From the NCBI RefSeq assembly GCF_019431355.1, contig NZ_CP080269.1:1612001-1676000 (forward strand): DNA of 64,000 nt, written 5' to 3'. The position numbers and the translations under genes are program-made. The notes under the pieces are model-generated. The model saw nothing but the letters and a program-made list of their open reading frames with translations. It made no database searches and was not told the DNA's origin. Shown one piece after another: positions 8,422 through 18,829 of this stretch (its first letter is position 1; the number at the start of each line of letters is the position of its first letter). Origin of the DNA: Paenibacillus sp. R14(2021). GTDB taxonomy: Bacteria > Bacillota > Bacilli > Paenibacillales > Paenibacillaceae.

Positions 8422-8811
8422 TTAAATCATGAAATGTAAAGTGAGATCTCTTATGGCAGTATGCATTTGAGTTGCTGTATCAATCGATCTATGGTCCTGA
8501 ACAATCACCTCTTCAAAAGTATCCTCAAATACCTCTCTGATTTGTCTTTCAAGTTTTATTACATCTAAATCGTCCATATGTTTTGTAATATAAATCGATA
8601 TTGTTCTAATTTCCGATTCATATTCGTCCTCGGGGCATTCCATTGCTAACAGCAGGACGGGATCCCAAAGATCGATATATCTTTTTACAATCTCAATGAC
8701 AGGCTTTGGATCAAAGGAAAGGTTGTTCAGATATTCCTTTTCCTCGCTTACTTCTTTCTGGACAATCTTCATTTTTTCATCAAATGAAAGGTCTTTATTG
8801 AATTTTGTCAT
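8422..8811 (-). CDS. DUF1871-like small protein
   Basis: A 129-residue acidic protein with WDPVLLLAMECPEDEYESEI, the pattern of the DUF1871 family of small Firmicute proteins of unknown function. No signal peptide or membrane segment. Start ATG 8811 has GGAGG upstream. The C-terminus beyond about residue 105 is unlike the family core and may be altered. It lies between repeats R3 and R4, the usual setting of the small orphan genes here. Confidence 0.6.
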   Translation of the reverse strand: MTKFNKDLSFDEKMKIVQKEVSEEKEYLNNLSFDPKPVIEIVKRYIDLWDPVLLLAMECPEDEYESEIRTISIYITKHMDDLDVIKLERQIREVFEDTFEEVIVQDHRSIDTATQMHTAIRDLTLHFMI

Positions 8812-8880
8812 ATGTCCTCCAACTCCGTTTTATTAACCTCCAAATTCTCCAAGTATATCCTATACATAATTACAATGGAT

Positions 8881-8892
8881 TTGTTGCGTTAA
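8881..8892. repeat. Dispersed repeat R4, outer part beyond the intron
   Basis: TTGTTGCGTTAA matches the start of the other cores (TTGTTGCGGTAA at 13430). Joined to CTGCCCGTTAG at 10841, it rebuilds a normal repeat core once the group II intron is removed. Confidence 0.5.
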
Positions 8893-10841
<1,949 letters not shown>

Positions 10842-10905
10842 TGCCCGTTAGTTGAACGAAAGGCTGCCGTTCGTGCCCGGCAGCCTTGACCTGGTGACTG
10901 TTCAA
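10842..10905. repeat. Dispersed repeat R4, central hairpin part
   Basis: Between intron and IS copy 2: CCCGTTAGTTGAACGAAA, then the hairpin GGCTGCCG/CCGGCAGCC, then CTGTTCAA next to the IS core CT. It continues after the IS at 12680. Confidence 0.6.
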
Positions 10906-10942
10906 CTCCCTCAGTACGATTCATTTTTCTCACGAATACTCG

Positions 10943-11256
10943 CTTATTCGCAGGATTTCACCCTTGCTAGATTTGCGGAAAGACTGTTTGGGCAACCCTG
11001 TTGAAGACCAGGACAACATGAAGGCGTGAGGAAATAGAGGGGGAGATTAAAACCCCATATCCTTCCATATACTGCACGCATTCTCCACGCCGCCCCTGGA
11101 GGTTTTCACTCCCATGTCGGGGCGGGTCGATGCCCTCTCATTCCTTCGTTACGCCTGTCCAGGGGGTGGAGGCCGGTCTTGCTATCGTTACGGGTCGGTC
11201 CCTTTGGTTCAATCACATCCGGTACCCCGTGCTTTCTTTGAAATCCCGCGAATAAG
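10943..11256 (-). ncRNA. Candidate IS-encoded bridge/seekRNA, copy 2
   Basis: Closed by the same 18-base complementary arms as copy 1 (10943-10960 with 11239-11256). TGCTATCGTT at 11180-11189 is identical to the right target flank at 12676-12685. It differs from copy 1 by a few bases, including one deletion near 11218. Transcription and strand are assumed, not shown. Confidence 0.6.
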
Positions 11257-11290
11257 CCAAAATTCGTACAACAAACGGTAAGTTATCGAC

Positions 11291-12562
11291 TTAAGCTGCT
11301 AGCCGAAACGGCATCATTTTGTGAGGATTGTAGGCTTCACTACTACGAGCCATCCCTACAAGAATGCGAGCCAGTTTACCACAGAGCTTCATCAGAGACC
11401 TCATTTTCTTCATCTTCTTCACCTGAACATTGTATGCATGCATCGCCTTGAATTCCGGATTATTCGCTGTCAAGCTCAATGTCATCATGAATATGAAACG
11501 TCGAAGGCGAGATCGTCCGCGTTTACTAATCTTCATCTGTCCGGTCCATTTGCCCGAGCTTGCCTCTGCGAGGTTAAGGCCAGCATGACGCAACAAAGCA
11601 TTGCCATGAACAAAGCCGCTTAAATCCCCAGCTTCGCCGAGAATACCAGCCAATGAAATGGCACTAATCCCTTTGACAGCAAGCATGGATTTAACAAAAG
11701 GGATGCGATCCAAAACTGCAATAATCTCTGTCTCCACATCCTGCAGCTGCTCACAAGCTAAGTCATACTCAGCGAGAAGTTGCTTTAAGTGCAGCTTGTA
11801 CGCATGCGTTGCCTGTGTAGAGCCAACAGAATGACTAGCAAGAGCAATTAGGGCCTGAGCCTTCTTGTTTCCAGGCTGACGTTGCATAATGGATTTCCAC
11901 CCCCTCACAACATCCTGCGGTGTTAAATTTCTCAGTTCTTCTGGTGTCGGGAACAGACGTAGTGTCGCCAATGAACCTCTGCACATCAGCTTCTTAAAAA
12001 CTTGACGTAGCTCAGGGAACACGACGTCAACCCAACGATGAATTTGGTTCTTTGCACTAACGAGTCTTGTAAAGACGGAGTCCCGGTTTGAGAGAAAGAC
12101 CCTAAGCTCTTCAAAGGCTTCAGACGTTTTGCGAATGAACGAGTAGTAGCCGTTTTTAACCATGTCTGCGATGACAAGAGCATCTTTTTTATCGCTCTTA
12201 GATGGCGTATTGTCTCGGTTTTCCTTATTCTTTTTCACGAGATGAGGATTAACAAGAACAACTTCAAATTGCTTCTCAGATAGCCATCTGGAGACGCTTA
12301 GCCAGTAATGCCCCGTTGGTTCCATACCTATGATAGCGGAATTAAAGTTATGGGCTGCCTGCAACGACTGGATCCAGCGATGAAGAATCTGAAAACCTTC
12401 TTCGTCATTTGAGAAAGATAGGGGATTGCCGATTACGATCCCGCGAAAGTTTACTGCACGTGCAACGTGCGTTAGTTGTGCGATGTCGATCCCGACGACG
12501 AGATGCTGAGCGGTAATTTTTTCAATGAGTTGATTTTGTTTGTCCTGCGATTTAAACTTCAT
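11291..12562 (-). CDS. IS110-family transposase (DEDD recombinase)
   Basis: A 423-residue intact transposase. The N-terminal RuvC-like DEDD domain begins VVGIDIAQLTHVARA, with PTGHYWLSVSRWL and later KSDKKDALVIADM supplying acidic residues. The C-terminal transposase_20 domain (KGISAISLAGILGEAGDL) is followed by RHAGLNLAEASSGKW and a basic RGRSRLRRFIF stretch, with the serine nucleophile region at ASSGKW. With a guide RNA it would catalyse insertion at CT. It may also mobilise the defective copy 1. Start ATG 12562 follows GGAGG. Confidence 0.93.
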   Translation of the reverse strand: MKFKSQDKQNQLIEKITAQHLVVGIDIAQLTHVARAVNFRGIVIGNPLSFSNDEEGFQILHRWIQSLQAAHNFNSAIIGMEPTGHYWLSVSRWLSEKQFEVVLVNPHLVKKNKENRDNTPSKSDKKDALVIADMVKNGYYSFIRKTSEAFEELRVFLSNRDSVFTRLVSAKNQIHRWVDVVFPELRQVFKKLMCRGSLATLRLFPTPEELRNLTPQDVVRGWKSIMQRQPGNKKAQALIALASHSVGSTQATHAYKLHLKQLLAEYDLACEQLQDVETEIIAVLDRIPFVKSMLAVKGISAISLAGILGEAGDLSGFVHGNALLRHAGLNLAEASSGKWTGQMKISKRGRSRLRRFIFMMTLSLTANNPEFKAMHAYNVQVKKMKKMRSLMKLCGKLARILVGMARSSEAYNPHKMMPFRLAA

Positions 12563-12679
12563 AGTAGAGCGTCCTCCTGGATGATGGGATTTTAAGGGCT
12601 ATGACCCGTTGCGTACTCCCATCGTACCGAGGCGCTTTTCTTTTTGCAAAGCTCTTAATTAACGCTCTACAGGAATGCT

Positions 12680-12705
12680 ATCGTTCCCAGTTAGCGTAAT
12701 GATTT
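12680..12705. repeat. Dispersed repeat R4, right core
   Basis: ATCGTTCCCAGTTAGCGTAAT resumes directly after the IS and completes the core that begins left of the element. Confidence 0.55.
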
Positions 12706-12789
12706 GACGCCTTTCGATTTTCTTGCCTAAGGTCCACCTTATACATAATTCGATTTTAGATAAAACACCCTATTTATAAACAGACTTTG

Positions 12790-12818
12790 TTGATTGATAA
12801 GAACATTTGTTCTATAAT
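12790..12818 (+). promoter_or_regulatory. Promoter with LexA-type SOS box
   Basis: TTGATT (12790-12795) and TATAAT (12813-12818) are 17 bases apart. GAACATTTGTTC (12801-12812) fits the GAAC-N4-GTTC core of Gram-positive LexA boxes and touches the -10. It precedes a DinB-family gene at 12866, which makes SOS control plausible. Confidence 0.5.
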
Positions 12819-12865
12819 ATAAATAATATCATAGTTCGAAATACTATCAATTGGAGGTTTATAAC

Positions 12866-13330
12866 GTGGCAACGATTTCTGATGTCTCTAAAGACTTAGA
12901 AAGCATGACGGTGTTTATTTCCGATTTAATCCCTTACTCTGATGATGTCCTTAGCAAACCACTAGTTGGTACATGGTCGATTCAAGACCTTATCAGTCAT
13001 ATTATGGGTTGGGACAAGAACTTCATTAAGACAATTAATCAGATCATAAACAATGAGGAAGCAATACTTGAAGAACATCACGATGTGCAAGCATTTAATG
13101 AAGCATCCGTTACTTTCGGTAGAAAAATGAAATCACATGATTTATTGAAGGGAGCAATTTCGCAACGCAAACAATTGATCTTAAAACTCAATTTGGTTTC
13201 AGAATCAGCATTCATTAGACAATTCCATAATAGTGCGTATACGTTGGAAACCTTTTTACAAGAAATGTTTATTGGTCATGATAGGCATCACGAAGCACAA
13301 ATAAAGAACTACCTTGAAATGGTTAGTTAG
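12866..13330 (+). CDS. DinB-family protein
   Basis: A 154-residue four-helix-bundle protein of the DinB/DfsB type: LVGTWSIQDLISHIMGWDKN is the first signature and GHDRHHEAQIKNYL the second, with His residues placed for a metal site. Such proteins are often damage-inducible or thiol-linked; the substrate here is unknown. GTG 12866 is preferred because GGAGG lies eight bases upstream; the longer TTG start at 12851 would include the ribosome site. A consensus promoter with a possible SOS box lies upstream and a terminator follows. Confidence 0.78.
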   Translation: MATISDVSKDLESMTVFISDLIPYSDDVLSKPLVGTWSIQDLISHIMGWDKNFIKTINQIINNEEAILEEHHDVQAFNEASVTFGRKMKSHDLLKGAISQRKQLILKLNLVSESAFIRQFHNSAYTLETFLQEMFIGHDRHHEAQIKNYLEMVS

Positions 13331-13338
13331 TATGAGTC

Positions 13339-13367
13339 AAAGAACCGCCAGCGATGGCGGTTCTTTT
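13339..13367 (+). terminator. Rho-independent terminator after DinB gene
   Basis: AAAGAACCGCCA pairs with TGGCGGTTCTTT around GCGA and is followed by T, eight bases after the stop codon. Confidence 0.8.
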
Positions 13368-13387
13368 TAATTCTTAATATATAAAAT

Positions 13388-13528
13388 TCAGTTAGCGTAA
13401 TGATGGCTGCCGAATCGGTAGTTCACACCCTTGTTGCGGTAAACTGTCTGTTACTTCAATGGCCAGGAGCAGGTCGCCGCGGCATCTTTTCCATCAATTT
13501 CACTATCGTTTCCCGTTAGCTTAATTGA
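13388..13528. repeat. Dispersed hairpin repeat, copy R6
   Basis: Three cores in a row: TTCAGTTAGCGTAATGATGG, TTGCGGTAAACTGTCTGTTA and CTATCGTTTCCCGTTAGCTT, with hairpin GGCTGCC/GGTAGTT after the first. It ends one base before the stop codon of the gene at 13529. Confidence 0.6.
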
Positions 13529-13924
13529 CTATGCGTAAATATCAATCCCTACAATACGATTATCGCTTGAATCAACTACAAGAATAAGTAAACGTGCAAA
13601 AACAATGAAGGTACGAATAGTAACGGATTCACGCAATTTTTCCTCAAGAACCCAACCTGTTGGAGCAAGAAAAACAGACCCTGTGTCAGCAAAAAAAGGG
13701 TTATGGAAGAAGTCTCCCAGCTTTTCGGTTTCCAGAGTATTTAGTGGGATAATAGCTTCTTTACGAACTGAAAAGTACTTTAATTTCCTTCTCCCTGTTG
13801 CAAGATTTAAGTCAGCGTTTCGATATAAATCTGTTACAACAGGATAAATCCCGTCACTAAGCTTATTTTCGATTAATTTTCTTGAGTTTGGCTTTAATCC
13901 AATTACATTAATACTTTGCAGCAC
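13529..13924 (-). CDS. Hypothetical protein
   Basis: A 131-residue protein I do not recognise. GTG 13924 is the only start near the beginning; AAAGGGG lies about 15 bases upstream. The sequence is mixed alpha/beta in look, with a hydrophobic segment at 105-120 (TFIVFARLLILVVDSS) more like a buried strand than a membrane helix. The stop codon directly adjoins repeat R6, like the other small minus-strand genes beside this repeat. It may be truncated at the 5' end. Confidence 0.5.
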   Translation of the reverse strand: MLQSINVIGLKPNSRKLIENKLSDGIYPVVTDLYRNADLNLATGRRKLKYFSVRKEAIIPLNTLETEKLGDFFHNPFFADTGSVFLAPTGWVLEEKLRESVTIRTFIVFARLLILVVDSSDNRIVGIDIYA

Positions 13925-14269
13925 ACCATTATAGTAAGCCCCTTTAACATTTGTATAATGCGGGGAGATTTCAGTATTAATTAGACTTATTGCATGTTCT
14001 TATTCATTTTGTACACCATATAAATATATTTATTTTCATTTTGGTTTTTTATAAGTTCGTTTTTTAGGGAACTAAGACATTAAAATAAAAAGCCGCAACT
14101 TATGCGGCTTTCAATGTTATTATATTTTTGTCACCCAACATTATTGTTGCTACTAAGTTTACAGCATTTAGTGTCATACACCCGCTTAGTGTCATACCCT
14201 ATAAGCTAGCTAGCGGTAATCCCATGGATTAACACATCTCCGGCTCGCCCTGACAACCCCTCTTCTATA
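13925..14269. other. AT-rich gap with one terminator
   Basis: No gene seen. It holds the hairpin at 14089-14111 (AAAGCCGCA/TGCGGCTTT), a probable terminator, and a short doubled word TTAGTGTCATA near 14168-14200. Confidence 0.5.
14089..14111. terminator. Terminator-like hairpin
   Basis: AAAGCCGCA-acttA-TGCGGCTTT; short and symmetrical, usable from either strand. Confidence 0.5.
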
Positions 14270-14611
14270 TTAATCTAGGACTGCTGTCATATGCTCTTTT
14301 GTAATTGCCCAATGGGAAGTAGCCCAGTATTTGGCCTTATCCTTGATGAAAATCATTTGAGGGGATTCGTGTTTTACATTTAATTCATCGGCAATCTTGT
14401 TTGACACCGGACGTGATTCGAGCACTTTGACAAGTGTGTAATCTATCTTTTGATTCGGTGTACTTTTCAAATAATCTTCAAATTCACGAAGCGCATTAGC
14501 GCTAACCGGACATGTGGTACTATGTTTTAAAATAAGCTGTCCACGTTCTGTAGATTTGTCAAATATTTCTACCCATTCATTTAGCGTGGTTATTTCATTC
14601 CATTCCATCAT
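14270..14611 (-). CDS. ytxJ: Bacilliredoxin-type protein YtxJ/BrxC
   Basis: A 113-residue thioredoxin-fold protein of the YtxJ (BrxC) family found in bacillithiol-making Firmicutes. TTCPVSANAL carries the single active cysteine in a CPxS motif, and ESPQMIFIKD holds the conserved proline loop. Family members remove bacillithiol from thiolated proteins in the cytoplasm after oxidative stress. Usual length is about 108-115 residues, so it is complete. Start ATG 14611 (a second ATG follows at 14608). It lies upstream of and on the same strand as nothing related; the SDR at 14741 is 130 bases further up. Confidence 0.85.
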   Translation of the reverse strand: MMEWNEITTLNEWVEIFDKSTERGQLILKHSTTCPVSANALREFEDYLKSTPNQKIDYTLVKVLESRPVSNKIADELNVKHESPQMIFIKDKAKYWATSHWAITKEHMTAVLD

Positions 14612-14740
14612 AATTCTCCTTATTAATAGCTTTTTCTATTATCTCAGGGTCACCGGGATATCGACAATTATTTGCTTTTGGATTTGATCTAAAATGAAGT
14701 CCTTTTTGATTCAATTTTAAAGAATCGATGGCTCCTCTTC

Positions 14741-15487
14741 TTAATGCATGCCGCCGGATGCGCTGATTCTCTCACCCGTAAGCCATGCAGCTTCATCAGA
14801 GGCAAGAAAGACTACTGTCGGGGTTATATCTTCCGGTTTTCCGAATCGGCCGCCCAGCGGGGTAGCAGCAGCAAGTGTCCTTCCGGCCTCACTGGCCACG
14901 AAACCGGCGTTGCCTTCCGTATCCGTAAAGCCCGGAGCAACGGTATTGACTCGGATGTTACGCGGTCCGAGTTCCTTCGCGAGTGCCATCGTCATCGTAT
15001 CTACCGCGCCTTTACTCGACGCGTAAAGCATGGTAGTTGGAACAGGATTTTTACTTGCGATCGTGCCGATATTAATAATGCTTCCGCCTTCTGTAGGGAA
15101 ATGTTTCAACGCTTGCTGCGAGGTCAGTATCGGCCCAAGAACGTTAATGTTAAAGTGGCGATGGAACAACTCCTCCGTCACGTCCTCTAATGGCTGGAAT
15201 TCGAAGATGCCGCCGTTGTTGACCAGGATATTCGGCGTGCCAAGAGTGTTTCTAGTCTCCTCGAACAACCGCTCGACGTCCGCCGCTTTGGACATATCAC
15301 CCTGAACCGCGATTGCTCGGCCTCCTCCTTTGGTAATTTCAGTTACGACATGTTCCGCCCCCTGCCTGCTAGAGGAGTAATTGACAACGACGGCCGCACC
15401 AGCCTCCGCCAATCCCTTTGCGATGCCAGCACCGATCCCCTTCGAAGCACCCGTTACTATTGCCACTTTACCTGTTAAATTTGCCAT
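14741..15487 (-). CDS. SDR family oxidoreductase (glucose 1-dehydrogenase-like)
   Basis: A 248-residue classical short-chain dehydrogenase. TGASKGIGAGIAKG is the cofactor loop, NNGG the structural motif (usually NNAG) and YASSK the catalytic Tyr-Lys pair. The C-terminal LTGERISASGGMH is typical for the glucose/beta-ketoacyl-type subfamily. It is more distant from the 713 and 27222 SDRs than those are from each other. Substrate unknown. Start ATG 15487. A fragment of a second SDR tail lies just upstream at 15585. Confidence 0.88.
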   Translation of the reverse strand: MANLTGKVAIVTGASKGIGAGIAKGLAEAGAAVVVNYSSSRQGAEHVVTEITKGGGRAIAVQGDMSKAADVERLFEETRNTLGTPNILVNNGGIFEFQPLEDVTEELFHRHFNINVLGPILTSQQALKHFPTEGGSIINIGTIASKNPVPTTMLYASSKGAVDTMTMALAKELGPRNIRVNTVAPGFTDTEGNAGFVASEAGRTLAAATPLGGRFGKPEDITPTVVFLASDEAAWLTGERISASGGMH

Positions 15488-15584
15488 TTATAAACTCCTT
15501 CATAATATGTTTTAAACCTTTTCTGTTTTTCAGTTATAAATCGTTATATTATCCATGTGAACAAGGGAACTTATCACGTATTCC

Positions 15585-15655
15585 TCAAAAGATACCATCG
15601 GAAGCATTGATTCTCTCACCTGCCAGACATCTGGCATTAGCGAAAGCGATTGTGC
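15585..15655 (-). pseudogene. Remnant of an SDR C-terminus
   Basis: The minus strand reads ARCLAGERINASDGIF then a stop at 15585, clearly related to AAWLTGERISASGGMH of the neighbouring SDR. Only about 20 codons remain. It suggests that a second SDR gene here was deleted. Confidence 0.5.
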
Positions 15656-15679
15656 GCTTTTTTTCTGGTCAAAGGTGTA

Positions 15680-16153
15680 TTAGGACAATATTCTTTTATA
15701 GGTGGAGAGAACACCGGCATGAAATCCTTCGTGGTACATATTGTAACGCAGCGATTGCTCCGGAGTTACCAGAGAGAGTCCAGTGGACGTATTAATAGGA
15801 TCTACACTTTCGTTCAAACGGTCTAATGGATATTGTTTGCGGATTCTGTCCAGTTGTTCCGTAAGCAGAGATTTTAGTTCTGGGAATGTCGCGTTAGGAA
15901 GCGAAGCAGGGTAATCCAACGGACCCTTACCGGATCCGAACCGTTCAACAAACCCTTCCGGCAGATTCATCGGAAGATTCAGTTGCGAGAGCGTCATATA
16001 CTCTGTAACGAAATAGATATGGCCAAGCTGCCAATGGATATTATTGCGAAAACCATCGGGAAAACGATTCACGAGTTCCTCAGTCATGCCTTCCATTGCT
16101 AGCAACGTTTGTGCTCTAATAATGCCTAATTCATCAAAAATCGTAGCATTCAA
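15680..16153 (-). CDS. DinB-family protein
   Basis: A 157-residue DinB_2-type protein: HWQLGHIYFVTEYMTL early and MYHEGFHAGVLSTYKRI at the C-terminus supply His residues of the probable metal site. Function unknown; related proteins act as thiol-dependent transferases. ATG 16153 has AAGGAG upstream. A strong minus-strand promoter with a TetR-type operator at 16391-16420 could drive it with a leader of about 240 bases. Confidence 0.78.
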   Translation of the reverse strand: MNATIFDELGIIRAQTLLAMEGMTEELVNRFPDGFRNNIHWQLGHIYFVTEYMTLSQLNLPMNLPEGFVERFGSGKGPLDYPASLPNATFPELKSLLTEQLDRIRKQYPLDRLNESVDPINTSTGLSLVTPEQSLRYNMYHEGFHAGVLSTYKRILS

Positions 16154-16372
16154 TTGTATCGCTCCTTAATTTTTTATGATTTAGTTTGTCGTCATAAATG
16201 CATAACGATTCATCCATCTTTTGTCACGAAAGTAACTAATATATTTTCAATTCACAGGCATTCAAAATCCGCTGTCGAATTCATGCAAACGTCTTATTGT
16301 GCCTGTGGACATCCTGCTTTCTCCTTTCATATAGATGAGTTATATTTACCTGAACAGTGACCCACTTTAAAA

Positions 16373-16420
16373 GGAGCATTGTTCCGTTTATATTATACGG
16401 AGCACTGCTCCTATTGTCAA
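16373..16420 (-). promoter_or_regulatory. TetR operators and divergent promoter
   Basis: On the minus strand TTGACA (16420-16415) and TATAAT (16397-16392) are 17 bases apart; the spacer contains the perfect palindrome GGAGCACTGCTCC (16399-16411). A second, imperfect site GGAGCATTGTTCC lies at 16373-16385. Same architecture as at 616 and 28097, with changed half-site letters, so this TetR probably has its own specificity. Confidence 0.65.
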
Positions 16421-16431
16421 GGAGGAAGTAT

Positions 16432-16989
16432 ATGCGAGCCGATGCAATGAAAAACTATGAGCACATACTGGCAGTCGCGAACGAGGTTGTAACACAGCAC
16501 GGTACCGATGCATCGCTGCGTGATATTGCCCGCAGAGCTGGCGTCGGGCTCGGCACATTGTATCGTCATTTCCCGACCCGAGAGGCGCTACTTGAAGCAT
16601 TGCTACGTACAGGCTTCGACGAGCTAACGGCTACGGCACGTGAACTCGAAACTGCGAGTTCATCAGATGATGCACTTGTGTCGTGGCTGCGCGATGTCGT
16701 TACATTTACGGGCAGCTATCAAGGTGTTGTAGCAGCTATGATTACAGCCATCGAGGATACGGAGTCCGCACTCCATGCCTCGTGCGTCACGTTACGAATG
16801 GCAGGCGCTCGGCTTCTCGCTCGCACTCAGGCCGAGGGTCTAGCGCGTACTGACATAAATGGTGATGACTTGATCTCACTAACTACTGCGCTCGCGTGGC
16901 TCGGTGACCAGCCCTCGTCCGCGCCAAGAGCTGAGCATCACTTCAGTATTATAGTGAGCGCGATTTTGACAAATCGAGCGAGCGGTTGA
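16432..16989 (+). CDS. TetR/AcrR family repressor
   Basis: A 185-residue repressor. ASLRDIARRAGVGLGTLYRHFPTREALLEALL is the helix-turn-helix (quoted in part: RDIARRAGVGLGTLYRHF, residues about 27-45). The C-terminal ligand domain resembles the TetR at 24902 but is diverged. Start ATG 16432 has GGAGG nine bases upstream; the longer frame from 16357 reads through the operators and is unlikely. It probably represses the divergent promoter at 16391-16420 and itself. A GC hairpin at 17040-17061 may end its transcript. Confidence 0.85.
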   Translation: MRADAMKNYEHILAVANEVVTQHGTDASLRDIARRAGVGLGTLYRHFPTREALLEALLRTGFDELTATARELETASSSDDALVSWLRDVVTFTGSYQGVVAAMITAIEDTESALHASCVTLRMAGARLLARTQAEGLARTDINGDDLISLTTALAWLGDQPSSAPRAEHHFSIIVSAILTNRASG

Positions 16990-17039
16990 TCAAGCCATTT
17001 GTAATCCTGTGAAAGAATTGGCTGTTCGTGCCATGGTCC

Positions 17040-17061
17040 GCTCCCACCGCGAGGTGGGGGC
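17040..17061 (+). terminator. Hairpin after TetR gene
   Basis: GCTCCCACC-GCGA-GGTGGGGGC; strong stem without a clean T run, so termination is uncertain. Confidence 0.4.
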
Positions 17062-17238
17062 TATTTAACATACAAATAAAGCAGTTCTAGGTATGGTCTT
17101 TGAGCTGCTTTGACGGAAGTATTTTTCCAAGAGATTTACATCTATTATATTTTTTTACATATTCTGAGATATATTATCGGTGGATCCGCAACGTCTAATG
17201 ATTCTAAACACGGAATAACGATGTTGACCCCAATAATC

Positions 17239-18510
17239 TTAGGCTAAATTAGCGTAGCGACCTGAGGCCATTGCGTAGTTCATCCACATAGAGCTTCGGC
17301 TGCTCCCACGACGCGAAGTGTCCGCCTTTGTTGAGTTTTTTGAAAAGATTAGATTTGGATATGCCTTTTCTGTCCAGGTTTTCGGCGCTTCATAGACCTC
17401 GTCGGGAAACACGCTCACGGCAACAGGAAGTTTGATACCCTTAGGGGCAAAGAACGGATATTTATTCTCCCAGTAGAGGCGAGCAGCTGAAATCGGCGTA
17501 TTCGTCAACCAGTAGAGCGTGATGTTGTCGAGAACATCATCTCTGGAAAGGCCTTCTAGTGGTCCGTTGAATGCCTTAGTAATCAAGTCCAGGCTCTTCG
17601 CTTCATGGTCCAGCATAAAGGCGGCCAAACCCACCGGCGAATCCGCGAGTCCCGTAAGCGTCTGCGGGCGCGTTCCCATCATCAGAGCGTATGCAACATG
17701 CTTATAAAAGAAATCCAACTGCTCGCATGCTCGTTTTTCTTCGCCTGACAGTCCCGGCGGGTAGCCCTTTCCGGCTTGAACTGCCTTCTCTAGATCGGAC
17801 GGAACCACAAAGGGCAAGTTGGTGTGAATGCCGATTAGACCACTAGGCTGTTGAATACCCATTACATCTGCAATAATGGCGCCCCAGTCGCCGCCTGACG
17901 CCACATACTTCTTGTAGCCAAGGCGATTCGTCAGCTCTCCATAAGCATGAGCGATCCGATCAGGGCCCAGCCGGTCGTAGTTGGTTTTCCTGAAAACCCA
18001 TAGCCAGGCATCGATGGAATGACTACATTGAACGCGTCCGACGCCTTCCCGCCATATGCCGTGGGATTGGTCAGTGGGAGTCGATAAGCTTCAGCTTTTC
18101 GACAATCGAGTCTGGCCATCCGTGCATAATGATGATTGGCATCGCGTTCTCATGCTTCGATCGGACATGAATGAAGTGAATGTCCTCCCCATCGATATTG
18201 GTGACGAACATCGGCAGAGCGTTCAACTTAGCCTCAAATTTACGCCAGTCGTAATCGTTTGCCCAATAATGGGCTAGGTTCTTCATCGTTGCAAGCTGCG
18301 TGCTTTGCGATAATCAGATACCGTTTCTTTGTCTGGCCATCTTGTAGCAAGTATACGCCCACGTAAATCGGTAAGATCTGACTCGGGAATATGCACCTGA
18401 AAAGGCCGAATCGATGTTGAATCTGCACTTGATTCTTGTGGGATTCCATAAGAATTCGAATTCGCATTAACCGTTTTGTTCAGCGCGCCAAACGTCGTGA
18501 ATTCCAGGGA
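17239..18510 (-). pseudogene. Epoxide hydrolase (alpha/beta hydrolase), multiply frameshifted
   Basis: The pieces of a juvenile-hormone-type epoxide hydrolase can be read in order on the minus strand in different frames. First comes the EHN domain (RPFQVHIPESDLTDLRGRIL, TRWPDKETV), then YDWRKFEAKLNALPMFVT and IHFIHVRSKHENAMPIIIMH with the oxyanion HGWP motif. These are followed by VVIPSMPGYGFSGKP, then GGDWGAI with the nucleophile Asp in GGDWG. Near the end GGHFASWEQP, with the catalytic His, is out of frame with the main reading. At least four frameshifts; no functional enzyme. Confidence 0.75.
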
Positions 18511-18729
18511 TAAGTGCCATAAACATAACCATACGAAACCAGAACTGGCTGCTTTTCAAATTCAAATGTTATAACGCTCCTTTCAATCGTATTTTCCACA
18601 AAGCCTGAGTAGTTATTCCACTTTATTCAAATTTATAAACCAGCGGGTACGGCGACTTTTTCTCAGGCTGATGGCTGGCATTATCGGTATATTCTTCTAA
18701 TGGTTTGTGCACAATAACCCATGTTCGAT

Positions 18730-18829
18730 TTTCAGTTGCCGAGCCGATGCAGGAGCAAATCCGTAAATGATGGAGGGTTCAACAGTGCCTAAACTTTCCG
18801 TTACCGAGCCGATGCAGGAGCAAATCCGA
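18730..18829. repeat. Direct duplication at the gerA start
   Basis: CCGAGCCGATGCAGGAGCAA followed by ATCCG occurs at 18738-18762 and again at 18805-18829, 67 bases apart, with related flanks (TTCAGTTG/TTCCGTTA). The second copy is codons 7-15 of gerA, so the first is a duplicated piece of the gene's start lying upstream of its ribosome site. Confidence 0.75.

Larger units (their letters stand above)
10906..12679 (-). mobile_element. IS110/IS1111-type insertion sequence, copy 2 (apparently intact)
   Basis: Same length and ends as copy 1 (CT-bounded, 1,774 bases) with an intact transposase. It is inserted in repeat R4 at the position equivalent to copy 1 in R2. The two copies are in the same orientation, so recombination between them could delete or amplify 5575-10905. 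Confidence 0.85.
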
